Source: Candidatus Brocadia sp. (lineage in GTDB: Bacteria; Planctomycetota; Brocadiia; Brocadiales; Brocadiaceae). From it: DNA of 38,773 nt. Position 1 is the first letter of the stretch. Each line of letters opens with the position of its first letter. The stretch lies in the NCBI GenBank assembly GCA_030837935.1, contig JAUQXU010000466.1, positions 1 to 38,773 of the forward strand, written 5' to 3'. This document shows positions 18,299 to 26,940 of this stretch, piece by piece. The notes under the pieces were generated by a model. The model made no database searches. It was not told where the DNA came from and saw only the letters and a list, made by a program, of their open reading frames with translations. The position numbers and the translations under genes are program-made.

Positions 18299-19528
18299 TC
18301 AAAATCTCTTAAACAGCAGGGATACATTATTACCGGCGTAATCAAAGTTGTTTGATAGTATTATGTTTACAGGCTTGAAATCTGGCTTTTTTAGGATAAA
18401 TAATGAACTGCATTTTGGATCAATATTTTCAAGGTTATTTGTTTGCGGCAGAACCTTGTTTTTCAAAGACAGGAGTGAAAAGATTGCATCAATTGGACCA
18501 GATGCACCAACTGAGAATCCCAAACTACCCTTAGTTGAACTTACGGGAATCTTATAAGTATTTTCACTGAAGACCGACTTTATTACCTCTGATTCTTCTA
18601 TATCTTCTCTTATTCCAGATATACCACTTGCATTGATATAATCAACATCAGATGCATCAATGGCAGCAGACTCTAATGCCTGTTTTATACAAAACACTTT
18701 AGAATAAAAAGGAGAGTTTTTCTGATCTGCATCACTCTTATTACAATAAGAGGCCCCAAATCCAGCAAGTTCACCATAAATCTCAGCGCCCCTCTTCTCT
18801 GCACTACTCAGTGTCTCCAAAACAATAACACCAGCTCCCTCGCTCAAAACAAAGCCTTTTCTTTCAATATCAAATGGACAACTCGCTCGAGTTAAACCAG
18901 GGTCATTTGAGTAAAACAAACCTTTATGTCTCAATTCTTCAAAAACTCTCTGACAAAGTGGCGCTTCGGTCCCGCCAGCAACTACTGCATCGATATCATG
19001 CTGCTGGATTGTATTAAATGCATGAATTATGCTATAACTTCCTGAGCATGCACCGCATGAAAATCCTATATTAGGACCTTTAAGAGTAAATTCTATTGCA
19101 ATCTCACCAGATGGGGCATTCGTAAGATTCTTTTGCATTAAAAGAGGATGAACTCTTCTTGGGCCATCTGCATAAAGCATTTTAATTTGCTCTTCGATGA
19201 TGTTAAGCCCGCTAAAAGCGCTACCCATAAAAACCCCAATCTTTTCCTTGTCAAATTCGTTACCAATTTTTGCATCGGTTAATGCAATCTTTGTAGCAAC
19301 TAAGGCAAAACGGCTAAATTTATCTATTTTATCTTTTTTGGCTTCGGGAATACATGCCTCTAGTTCAACGTCAGACACCTTGCCAGCATATGTTTTTGTG
19401 TCCACACCTTCCGGTGCAATTTCCTTAATTCCTGATGTACCAGATAGGTATCTTTCCCAGTTTTCACGTATGCCAATGCCAAGTGGACTAACAACACCTA
19501 TACCGGTTACGACTACTCGTTTTTTCAT
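18299..19528 (-). CDS. Degenerate KAS paralogue lacking both catalytic histidines (CLF-like)
   Basis: A 409-residue protein of clear KAS fold: 'VVTGIGVVSPLGIG' start, 'GVFMGSAFSGL', and 'PVSSTKGSLG'. The nucleophile position is still cysteine (Cys161 in 'SCGACSGSYS'). However, the first active-site histidine is replaced ('NASGISG', Ser301 instead of NAHGTST) and so is the second ('STKGSLGFSVGASG', Phe338 instead of TGH). The C-terminal GFGG loop reads 'FDYAG'. Without the histidines it should not decarboxylate malonyl-ACP. By analogy with type II polyketide systems it could be a chain-length-factor partner for the adjacent intact KAS. The reading frame is open and conserved in length, so it is not a simple pseudogene. 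First enzyme gene of the cluster. Confidence 0.88.
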   Translation of the reverse strand: MKKRVVVTGIGVVSPLGIGIRENWERYLSGTSGIKEIAPEGVDTKTYAGKVSDVELEACIPEAKKDKIDKFSRFALVATKIALTDAKIGNEFDKEKIGVFMGSAFSGLNIIEEQIKMLYADGPRRVHPLLMQKNLTNAPSGEIAIEFTLKGPNIGFSCGACSGSYSIIHAFNTIQQHDIDAVVAGGTEAPLCQRVFEELRHKGLFYSNDPGLTRASCPFDIERKGFVLSEGAGVIVLETLSSAEKRGAEIYGELAGFGASYCNKSDADQKNSPFYSKVFCIKQALESAAIDASDVDYINASGISGIREDIEESEVIKSVFSENTYKIPVSSTKGSLGFSVGASGPIDAIFSLLSLKNKVLPQTNNLENIDPKCSSLFILKKPDFKPVNIILSNNFDYAGNNVSLLFKRF

Positions 19529-19575
19529 AAATTAACATCCATGTTTTTATCACACATATACAGGTTGAAATATCA

Positions 19576-19592
19576 ATGCGTGGAATTGCCCT
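19576..19592 (-). promoter_or_regulatory. Weak candidate sigma-54 promoter before the KAS cluster
   Basis: On the minus strand, AGGGCAATTCCACGCA has the essential GG-N10-GC arrangement of a -24/-12 element, about 50 bp ahead of the degenerate KAS start. The surrounding bases match the TGGCAC-N5-TTGC consensus poorly. It is noted because the gene just upstream encodes a sigma-54 activator. A minus-strand TATAAT (19605-19610) without a good -35 is the sigma-70 alternative. Confidence 0.25.
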
Positions 19593-19659
19593 CTTCAGGC
19601 TCTGATTATACTATTATTAACGCGTATTACTAGTTTTTTAAACAAGTTAAGGCACGGAC

Positions 19660-19682
19660 ATGGACAAACAAAGCTTGTCCAT
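19660..19682. repeat. Inverted repeat ATGGACAA-N7-TTGTCCAT
   Basis: Perfect 8-bp arms (19660-19667 and 19675-19682) with a 7-bp spacer lie 50 bp after the sigma-54 activator stop codon and about 130 bp before the degenerate KAS start. It could be the activator's enhancer site or a terminator-like hairpin. No T-run follows the stem on the minus strand, which favours a DNA-binding site. Confidence 0.5.
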
Positions 19683-19731
19683 TCCACCCTGAAATCCTCT
19701 TCATTAAAATGAAAATTCCTATACCATCAAG

Positions 19732-21111
19732 TTAGTTCCCAGAATCTGCAATTCCATACTTTTGCATCTTATAATTGATAATGCGGCGAGTGGTTCCAAG
19801 GAGCTTTGCTGCTTTCGATTTCACACCTCCGGATTCCTGAAGAGCCTGTTCGATGAGCTGCTTTTCTACGTGCGCCACTTCGTCTTCCATGGAGATTCGC
19901 CAGTTTTTATTTGATTTTGCCCTTTGAAGATTACAGGAAGAAATACCTGTGATCTCAATAGGAAGGTGTTCTGGTAGAAGAGTAGACTCGTTACCGTAGA
20001 GTGCAATAGTTCTTTCCATTATGTTTTTCAACTCTCTTACATTTCCTGGCCAATGATACTTTAATAATGCCTCCATAGCTTCTTTTGAAATAAATTCTGT
20101 TTTTGCATGGCACTCTTTTCGAAAGATGTTATAGAAGTGTTCTACTAATTGTGGAATATCCTCCGGCCTTTCACGAAGCGGCGGGAGATAAATGGGGACA
20201 ACATTAATACGATAATAAAGATCTTCACGGAATTGGCCGGCTTTGATCATTCCTTCCAGATCTTTATTTGTCGCAGCAATTATGCGTACATCAGTTTTTA
20301 TAACAGAATGACTTCCTAAACGAGAGAATTCCCTTTCCTGGAGAACACGTAATAGTTTTGCCTGCAAAGGAAGGTTTATCTCGCTGATTTCATCAAGAAA
20401 TATGGTACCACCTTCAGCTATCTCAAACTTACCTGATCTTCTTTCATATGCACCGGTAAACGATCCCTTCTCATGACCAAAGAGTTCTGTTTCCAGCAAG
20501 TCCCCTGCTAGATTTGGACAACTTACGACAACAAAGGGATTCTCGCGCCGATTACTATCAAAATGGATTGCACGTGCAACTAATTCCTTACCCGTTCCAC
20601 TCTCCCCCCGCAAAAGAACGGTTGAATCCACCCGAGAAACCCTGGAAATAATATCAATTATTTCCTCCATCATCCGACTATGTCCATGAATTAATTTGTC
20701 GATAGAATGGTATTTATATTCGGAACGAAGATATCGAACCTCCCTGGTTAAACTTTTAAACTGCAATGCCTTTTCAACCGTTATCTTAATCTCTTCAATT
20801 TCAAACGGCTTGACAATATAATCCAAAGCACCCAGCTTAACAGCCTCTACAATTGACTTAACGTCATTTACCGCAGTTAATACTATTATACCGATCTCTT
20901 GCCAAGAGGGTTGTAACCTTCTCAGCAATTCTAAGCCATCCATCTCATGCATTTTCAAATCAAGCAATATGAGATCCACACGCTCTTTATCTAATATCTT
21001 TAAGGCTTCCTTCCCACTATGAGTACCTAATACTCTATAGCTATCCTTTAAGACAAGACGGAGAGACTCTACTACACTGAATTCATCGTCTACCAATAAT
21101 ATAGTTTTCAT
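19732..21111 (-). CDS. NtrC-family sigma-54-dependent response regulator
   Basis: A 459-residue enhancer-binding protein. It has an N-terminal receiver domain with phospho-acceptor Asp51 ('LILLDLKMHEMDG') and conserved lysine in 'YIVKPF'. A central AAA+ domain follows with Walker A 'GESGTGKE', the sigma-54 contact loop as GSFTGA, Walker B 'GGTIFLDEI', and 'DLYYRINVVPIYLPPLRER'. A C-terminal Fis-type helix-turn-helix ends the protein ('KSKAAKLLGTTRRIINYKMQKYGI'). It activates RpoN promoters when phosphorylated. The GAF-PAS kinase at the far end of the cluster is the likely kinase, and the KAS/ACP genes immediately downstream are likely targets. It resembles PrsR-type regulators. Confidence 0.93.
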   Translation of the reverse strand: MKTILLVDDEFSVVESLRLVLKDSYRVLGTHSGKEALKILDKERVDLILLDLKMHEMDGLELLRRLQPSWQEIGIIVLTAVNDVKSIVEAVKLGALDYIVKPFEIEEIKITVEKALQFKSLTREVRYLRSEYKYHSIDKLIHGHSRMMEEIIDIISRVSRVDSTVLLRGESGTGKELVARAIHFDSNRRENPFVVVSCPNLAGDLLETELFGHEKGSFTGAYERRSGKFEIAEGGTIFLDEISEINLPLQAKLLRVLQEREFSRLGSHSVIKTDVRIIAATNKDLEGMIKAGQFREDLYYRINVVPIYLPPLRERPEDIPQLVEHFYNIFRKECHAKTEFISKEAMEALLKYHWPGNVRELKNIMERTIALYGNESTLLPEHLPIEITGISSCNLQRAKSNKNWRISMEDEVAHVEKQLIEQALQESGGVKSKAAKLLGTTRRIINYKMQKYGIADSGN

Positions 21112-21218
21112 AGCCAGTTATAAATAGATAGAGGATATAAAACACTGCTTCAAAGCTACACAATCAAACATCCGCATCTTTATTGCCACAGGGTCCCAAA
21201 GATTTACAAGTTTTTTTA

Positions 21219-22679
21219 TCAAGCCGATTGTGTGACAAGCTCGCCACATAACATATTAGAAATACCAGGTGAGAGTGTTTTGGTTTCTAAATTCTTTATT
21301 TTTGTCTCTAATTTCTCAACTTCGATTAAACTCGATTGTAATCTCTTAATTTCACTTATATCTGAAAATATTATAACCGCACCTAATTCGCCCTCACTAT
21401 CTAATAAAGAAGTACTTACCGTATATACAGAATGAGTAGCAGGATGCACAATCTCAATCATCTTATAAATTTTTTTATCTTTTAATGTCCTCAAGATAAT
21501 ATTAGCAAATACAGAACCAACATGCTTGATATCTTTTCCTAATATGTCGTTTGATGAAATATTTAACATCTTTGCAGCACTTTTATTTAAGGTATTAATC
21601 TTACAGTTGTTGTTTATGGCAATTACACCACAAGGGATGTTTTCTAATATATTCTCATTTCGAACTTTCCTAAGATTCACCTCACGGTAAAGAAAAGCAT
21701 TCTCTACTGCCATACCTATATATCCTGCCAGCATGGATAGCAATTCGATATCCTCATCAAAGAACGCCTTTCCGGTAATCTTGTTCCCTAAAGCTATTAC
21801 ACAGCTAAGATTCCCATGAGTAAAGACAGGAATGCATAGTTGCGATTGCAATAGATTTATTTCCCTCTGCATGTTTATCGCTTCACGCCTGGATAATTTG
21901 TTAGTTGCAACCTCCCTATCTATAACATCCTTACTTAATATCTGGTGATTTTTGGCCAGCCACAGCATAGTTCCATGCTCACGATTGAAGCAAATATTCT
22001 TAGCGGCGACCTCATCTAAACCGAAATAACGATATGGCCGACTTAGACCCTCTTTCTTGTATATCAGCATAAACACTACCTTTCCCACCCCGAATATTTC
22101 TTTCATTGCCTCTACAGTCATATCAGCAAGTTTTCCAAGATCGTAAACATGAGTTAATACTTTAGAAAACTTCTGAAATACCTCTTTATAGGTAAGATGT
22201 GTATCGCCGGTATTTGTTTGTTTATTGAAAGCCGATTCCGAAAAACCACTATCCTTACTATTCGGCTGTAAATTTTTAATTTGCGACTGGATAAAACACA
22301 GCTCCTTTTTAAGTTCTTGATTTTCCAGAGCCCTTTTTAAGGTGCGCTGTATCGATTCTTTCGTCAAAGGTTTCTCGAGAAGTTCGTACGCCCCAATTTT
22401 TAGAGCTTCTTCGGATAACGCCGGCTGAGACTCGGGAACTAACACAACAATCGTCGGATCAAATTTGATTTGTTTCAGACTCTCCAGGAGTACACTTGCC
22501 CCATCATTATTCAAGAGAATATCCAAAAATATTATATCAATGTCTTTGTGAATAAATATTTGCAGAGCTTCATCATGAGTCTTTGCATAATGAATTATAT
22601 AATCTCCGTTTAAAGATTTTCTAAAAAGGCCACGAATAGAATCATCGTCTGAGACCATCAAAAAAGTGTACATCACCAT
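21219..22679 (-). CDS. REC-GAF-PAS response regulator without an effector or kinase core
   Basis: A 486-residue protein. The receiver domain (residues 1 to ~130) has Asp53 ('IIFLDILLNNDG') and a KP lysine. A GAF domain (~170-335) and a PAS domain (~340-455, 'ENIPCGVIAINNNCKINTLNKSA') follow. It ends shortly after PAS, where a kinase H-box would normally come, and the last ~35 residues are a coiled coil plus a short tail. The GAF and PAS parts resemble those of the sensor kinase at 10855-13440 ('ILSKE/D' segment, 'CGVIA(V/I)'). No DNA-binding, cyclic-di-GMP or kinase domain is visible, so it may act by protein contact. It lies 107 bp upstream of the sigma-54 activator gene. Confidence 0.85.
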   Translation of the reverse strand: MVMYTFLMVSDDDSIRGLFRKSLNGDYIIHYAKTHDEALQIFIHKDIDIIFLDILLNNDGASVLLESLKQIKFDPTIVVLVPESQPALSEEALKIGAYELLEKPLTKESIQRTLKRALENQELKKELCFIQSQIKNLQPNSKDSGFSESAFNKQTNTGDTHLTYKEVFQKFSKVLTHVYDLGKLADMTVEAMKEIFGVGKVVFMLIYKKEGLSRPYRYFGLDEVAAKNICFNREHGTMLWLAKNHQILSKDVIDREVATNKLSRREAINMQREINLLQSQLCIPVFTHGNLSCVIALGNKITGKAFFDEDIELLSMLAGYIGMAVENAFLYREVNLRKVRNENILENIPCGVIAINNNCKINTLNKSAAKMLNISSNDILGKDIKHVGSVFANIILRTLKDKKIYKMIEIVHPATHSVYTVSTSLLDSEGELGAVIIFSDISEIKRLQSSLIEVEKLETKIKNLETKTLSPGISNMLCGELVTQSA

Positions 22680-23271
22680 CCCCTTTCTAAAAATCGTCGA
22701 TTGATATAGAAAGCATCCGTTGCCGAACAGAATAGAGATTATATAGCGATTATAAACAAACTAAAAAGTAAAATGCTTTTTAAAATTTAAGGCGCTAAGA
22801 TAATAATTGTCATCTGAACAATAATGAGCATTGAGCAATTCTAGTACCAACCATGGACAATATTCTTCTATATGTCGAATGTTGGCTATTTTTAAATACT
22901 TAAGACTATTACAACAACTTGAAGAAGAAGTCTATTTAAAGTATCGAAAGGAAATGTGTACATTTTCTCGTCGTAGCATGTCGCAATTTTTTCCCTTTTC
23001 TGATATATGCCGACAAAATTGGCCACTGTTGTTAAAGGCAAAACGTTACCAAAAAACAACAACAAGCGAACAATTATGAACATATGTGGTTAAAATTGTA
23101 TGATAAATCAGGCGAATAAACAATATTGTACATTAATACCTTAGACACATTTTATTTACAATTAAGAAAAATAGTCGTTAGTCTTGAAATACAAATTAGT
23201 TACATTTTTCATTGAATTTTTCTTTCAGATTTGGTACAAGAAATGTCATGTTACTCTTTAAGGAATAAGGT
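22680..23271. other. 592-bp divergent intergenic region
   Basis: This AT-rich gap separates the minus-strand regulator from the plus-strand HD-GYP gene. I see no credible gene; two ORF-track frames here lack ribosome binding sites and family resemblance. It holds an AAATGT-GT-ACATTT inverted repeat (22952-22965), a second TGTACATT near 23127, and a candidate promoter just ahead of the HD-GYP gene. An untranslated RNA cannot be excluded. Confidence 0.5.
23212..23240 (+). promoter_or_regulatory. Candidate sigma-70 promoter of the HD-GYP regulator
   Basis: TTGAAT (23212-23217) and TACAAG (23235-23240), each 4 of 6 matches, are separated by 17 bp and lie about 30 bp before the start codon. Confidence 0.35.
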
Positions 23272-24297
23272 ATGGAACAAAAATTTAAATCAGCAAACAT
23301 ACTTGTAATCGATGATGACTTAGGTGTAAGGGAATCATTAAAGATAATCCTGAGGGATAAATACTATGTTTCCACTACATCAAACATAGATGAAGCCCTT
23401 AATACCTTGGATAGTATGAGACCAGAGATGATATTCCTTGATATAAAAATGCCCAGGGCAAACGGTCTGGATTTCCTTAAGCATATGCGTTCTGCAAATT
23501 CTACTATTCCCATAATTATGATTACAGCGTATCCTTCCATAGAAACCACAATTGCAGCCTTACGAAATGGCGCATTTGATTATATCGTGAAACCTTTTCA
23601 TCCCTCTGAAATTCTTAATGTGGCTGAAAAGGCATTGCATCACAACATCGAATTATGGGAAAGAAACAAGCTGGTGGACAATCTGAGGTCAGCAGTTAAA
23701 CAAAATTTCTTTGCAACCACAGAAGCTCTTTTGCATGCCATAGATGCAAAAGATTCTTATACGGCAGGTCACTCTAAAAGGGTATCACAACTATTAGCCT
23801 TTGTTGCTAAAGAATTGGGCATGAACGAGTCAAAAATTGAAATCTTGCGATATGGCGCCTACCTTCACGATATAGGAAAGATTGGCGTAGTTGATGCTGT
23901 GCTGGCGAAACCAAGCTACCTCACTGAAGAAGAATTTCTTTTAATGAAACGACATTCCGAGATAGGTTATAAAATTATTGAACCAATAGACTTTTTGAAA
24001 GAATGCTTGCCAATAGTGCGTCATCACCATGAATGGTATAACGGCGCAGGGTATCCTGATCGTCTGCGGGGAGATGAAATTCCTTCTGAGGCTAGTATTC
24101 TCTCAATAGTAGATGCTTATGATGCCCTGACTACCGACAGGCATTACCACAAAAAATATTCTCACCAGAAGGCGTGCGAAATTATTAAACAGGGAATAAA
24201 TACTCAATTTGTCCCTACCTTTGCAGAAAAGGTTCTTGCCATTATTGATCACTACCGTGAAATACACCCGCGGGATGAACAGGGAAAAGAATTCTAA
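23272..24297 (+). CDS. REC-HD-GYP response regulator, cyclic-di-GMP phosphodiesterase
   Basis: A 341-residue RpfG-type protein. The N-terminal receiver domain has phospho-acceptor Asp57 ('MIFLDIKMPRANG') and 'YIVKPFHP'. The HD-GYP domain (~150-325) shows its metal-binding signatures: 'YLHDIGKIGV', 'RHHHEWYNGAGYPDRLRGDEIP' with the GYP motif, and 'SILSIVDAYDALTTDRHYHK'. It would hydrolyse cyclic-di-GMP under control of an unidentified kinase. The ATG is preceded by AAGGA. The FadL-like gene follows 54 bp downstream on the same strand. Complete by length and motifs. Confidence 0.95.
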   Translation: MEQKFKSANILVIDDDLGVRESLKIILRDKYYVSTTSNIDEALNTLDSMRPEMIFLDIKMPRANGLDFLKHMRSANSTIPIIMITAYPSIETTIAALRNGAFDYIVKPFHPSEILNVAEKALHHNIELWERNKLVDNLRSAVKQNFFATTEALLHAIDAKDSYTAGHSKRVSQLLAFVAKELGMNESKIEILRYGAYLHDIGKIGVVDAVLAKPSYLTEEEFLLMKRHSEIGYKIIEPIDFLKECLPIVRHHHEWYNGAGYPDRLRGDEIPSEASILSIVDAYDALTTDRHYHKKYSHQKACEIIKQGINTQFVPTFAEKVLAIIDHYREIHPRDEQGKEF

Positions 24298-24351
24298 AAA
24301 CTTTTTGACAACCATGTTGACTAACTCTGTTCTCTCAGAGGGCGCTTACGC

Positions 24352-25617
24352 ATGAAACAATTCGCTGTAATTAGTGTTTTTATTCTTCTCTGTTTTTGTA
24401 AGGCAACAAACGCAGTAGCACAGATAGCTTCCGGCTTACATAATCCTGTCTTTAGCGCCTTAGCTCTTGCACAGGGAAACGCCTTTGTAGCCCGCGCAAA
24501 CGATGCGTCTGCAATTTCTTTTAATCCGGCAGGACTAACACAACTCGAAAGGCCTCAAGTTTCTCTTGGTGCTGGTTTTGTCCTTCCCTCAGTAGAATAT
24601 CACGGTAACGGTATCAGTGAAGATATGGATACCGGCATAAATACCATACCAAATTTATATTTTGCCAGTCCAATCATCGGAAATAAATTAGCTGCTGGTC
24701 TGGGAATAACAGTACCTTACGGCCTCAAAGGTAAATGGGACGAAAATGGATTTTCACGATTTGTAATTACGGATTTCGATTTGAGTATCATTAATATTAA
24801 CCCAACCATCACTTTTCAACCGTTTCCTTTTGTTTCGATCGGCGCAGGATTTGATTACTACTATGCCGACTCCAATCAGGAAAGTCGTATTCCTTCATTT
24901 GTATCAGGCACGCCTGAGGGATTTCGTGATCTCGAAATGCATGGCGATGCCTATGGGTACAATGCAGGAGTACTCTGTAATATTACTCCGCAACACAGCA
25001 TTGGCATTTCATTCCGGAGCAAGGCAGATATAGACTTTGATGGTAAACTGAAACTGAGCGGTTTACCCCGTGCAATAGCTGGCTCTGATCGGTTCGCTTC
25101 AGACACCAACACCACCGCCACAATACCGGAGATGCTCTCCTTTGGTTATGCGTATAAACAGGGGAATCTCTGGAGCATAGAAGCGGACTTCCAGTGGACT
25201 AACTGGTCGCGATTTGATGTTCTTGAAATTGATCTTGAATCACCAAATCCCCTCGTAGGAGCTGAAGTTAATGACGTCCGGGAATGGCACGATACGTTTG
25301 GCTTTGCCCTGGGCGGGGAATATAAATTGTATGAAGCCGTAAAACTGAGAGGCGGGTACACCTTTCACGAATCGCCAGTTCCTGGAGAAACTTTTGAGCC
25401 CTCTGTTCCTCAGAGCAGCCGGCATGCGTTATTTACAGGACTTGGATACGGTTGGGGAAAAAGTTTGAATACATGGATAGACCTTGCTTACGGTGTTGTT
25501 TTTTACGAAAACAGAAATGTAAATAATACCGTAGGAGATGCGCTGGGTACGCCCATAGATGGTCACTATGACAGCATTACTCATATCTTTGCCCTAAATT
25601 TCAATTATAGGTTTTAA
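24352..25617 (+). CDS. FadL/OMPP1/TodX-family outer-membrane transporter
   Basis: A 421-residue outer-membrane protein. The signal peptide ends 'TNAVAQ' (cleavage near residue 23). The mature N-terminus has the family signature 'GNAFVARANDASAISFNPAGLTQL', the hatch region of FadL. Alternating beta-strand pattern follows ('GAGFDYYYAD', 'SIGISFRSKADIDFDGKLKL', 'RLRGGYTFHESPVP'-like), ending in an aromatic residue ('LNFNYRF'). FadL proteins take up long-chain fatty acids and other hydrophobic compounds. The gap upstream has a perfect TTGACA at 24305 but only a poor -10. It is not contiguous with the KAS cluster, though near it, so a lipid link is only suggestive. Confidence 0.9.
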   Translation: MKQFAVISVFILLCFCKATNAVAQIASGLHNPVFSALALAQGNAFVARANDASAISFNPAGLTQLERPQVSLGAGFVLPSVEYHGNGISEDMDTGINTIPNLYFASPIIGNKLAAGLGITVPYGLKGKWDENGFSRFVITDFDLSIININPTITFQPFPFVSIGAGFDYYYADSNQESRIPSFVSGTPEGFRDLEMHGDAYGYNAGVLCNITPQHSIGISFRSKADIDFDGKLKLSGLPRAIAGSDRFASDTNTTATIPEMLSFGYAYKQGNLWSIEADFQWTNWSRFDVLEIDLESPNPLVGAEVNDVREWHDTFGFALGGEYKLYEAVKLRGGYTFHESPVPGETFEPSVPQSSRHALFTGLGYGWGKSLNTWIDLAYGVVFYENRNVNNTVGDALGTPIDGHYDSITHIFALNFNYRF

Positions 25618-25646
25618 AAACGAGGTGCAATCCATGAGCTGTCTCA

Positions 25647-26915
25647 TTAATCTGCTTGCCCATGTAATTTACAATCGTTTATTAGTTTAAGACGTATCAT
25701 GTTTAATGCGGTGTTTGCAGAAAAATTTTTGATGTCTATCCTGGAACCTCTAAACCGGCATTCTTTTACTTCCGCAAACCCATTTCCTACTACAGCAATA
25801 TAGACCAACCCCACAGGTTTTTCCTTTGTTTCACCTGCAGGGCCGGCAATTCCTGTAATACCAACGCCAATATCTGATAAAGCCCTCTTTTGTATACCTT
25901 CAGCCATAGCCTTTGCCACCTGTGGACTTACGGCGCCATGCTTCAGAATAAGCTCCTCCGGAATATCTAATATATCAACCTTCATCTTATTACTATAGGC
26001 GACAACACCTCCCAAAAAAAACTCAGAGATACCTGGAATATTGGTGAGTTTGTCCGAAACTAATCCTCCGGTACAGGATTCTGCAACGGCAACCGTTTTA
26101 TTACTTTTATGCAGAAGCATAGCAACTGCGTATTCAAGCGTTTCATCACCTGCTCCAAATACTGCATGACCACACTTATTTCGAATGTACTGCTCTACCT
26201 TGTCTAGTATTTTTACAGCATATCCTCTTTCTATCGTAGTAGTAAGGATATTTATCGTTACAATGCCATCGAGCACTAATGTCATAGCCTTCATTTGCCC
26301 TTCTTTTACCAAGGAATCCTTTACTATATCTTCTACAGCACGTTCAGAAATACCAAAGGCGTGCAAATATCTTGTCAATGTACATCCTTCATCTGCGGTA
26401 TGTTGCTCTGTATAAATCTTCAAATACTTATCCAGCATGGACTGCATCTCTCTGGGAACTCCTGGCAAACAGACAATTTCTCTCTTATCATTCCGAATGA
26501 CGAATCCAGTTGCAGTTCCATTGTCATTGTGGAGAACGCGCGCGCCTTCAGGGATGAGCGCCTGTTTCTTATATTCATCCTGCATGTTCACATGCCGATC
26601 CATCAGATGTCTCTGAATACGGTTCTGCGCTTCTTGATCAGTCACGAGAGTAACGCTGAACAAGTCTGCTATAGCCTCGCGTGTTATGTCATTTACCGTA
26701 GGACCTAACCCTCCAGTGGTAATGATCAGATCCACCCTCTCTCTACCAAGGCTCAAAGCATTTTTCAACAATTCCTTATCGTCGCCGACAGATGTTTGGA
26801 ATAGCACCTGAATCCCCTTTCCGGTTAATATTTTTGCAATACACCGGGCATTGGTATCCACGATCTGCCCTAACATGATTTCAGTTCCTATCGTAATAAT
26901 TTCCGCCGTTATCAT
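25647..26915 (-). CDS. cinA: CinA-family protein (nicotinamide-nucleotide amidase / MoCF domain)
   Basis: A 422-residue two-domain CinA. The N-terminal molybdopterin-binding-like domain (~1-170) has 'EIITIGTEIMLGQIVDTNARCIAKIL' and 'TTGGLGPTVNDITREAIADLF'. The C-terminal domain (~265-415) has 'VAVAESCTGGLVSDKLTNIPGISEFFLGGVVAYSN' and 'GVGITGIAGP', the NMN deamidase part. The protein recycles NMN in the pyridine nucleotide cycle. Length is normal. It lies 63 bp downstream of uvrC and converges on the FadL-like gene with 29 bp between stops, where a small ATGAG-CTGT-CTCAT hairpin sits. Confidence 0.95.
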   Translation of the reverse strand: MITAEIITIGTEIMLGQIVDTNARCIAKILTGKGIQVLFQTSVGDDKELLKNALSLGRERVDLIITTGGLGPTVNDITREAIADLFSVTLVTDQEAQNRIQRHLMDRHVNMQDEYKKQALIPEGARVLHNDNGTATGFVIRNDKREIVCLPGVPREMQSMLDKYLKIYTEQHTADEGCTLTRYLHAFGISERAVEDIVKDSLVKEGQMKAMTLVLDGIVTINILTTTIERGYAVKILDKVEQYIRNKCGHAVFGAGDETLEYAVAMLLHKSNKTVAVAESCTGGLVSDKLTNIPGISEFFLGGVVAYSNKMKVDILDIPEELILKHGAVSPQVAKAMAEGIQKRALSDIGVGITGIAGPAGETKEKPVGLVYIAVVGNGFAEVKECRFRGSRIDIKNFSANTALNMIRLKLINDCKLHGQAD

Positions 26916-26940
26916 ATGAGTATTTCCAATATCTTATTTA

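Noticed and set aside
19650-19665. GGCACGGACATGGAC as a plus-strand sigma-54 promoter
   Set aside because: Good -24 half but no GC at the -12 position, and no plus-strand gene follows.
22831-23079. 82-residue plus-strand ORF in the divergent intergenic region
   Set aside because: TTG start without a ribosome binding site, no recognisable family, and it overlaps another equally weak ORF on the other strand.
22892-23083. 63-residue minus-strand ORF in the same gap
   Set aside because: No ribosome binding site and no family likeness; hydrophobic content is expected from AT-rich DNA.
23231-23246. TTGGTACAAGAAATGTC as a sigma-54 promoter
   Set aside because: The -12 position reads GT, not GC, and the rest is weak; a sigma-70 reading fits as well.
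24347-24361. 15-base identity TACGCATGAAACAAT with 35437-35451
   Set aside because: One 15-mer match is about what chance gives in a window this size.
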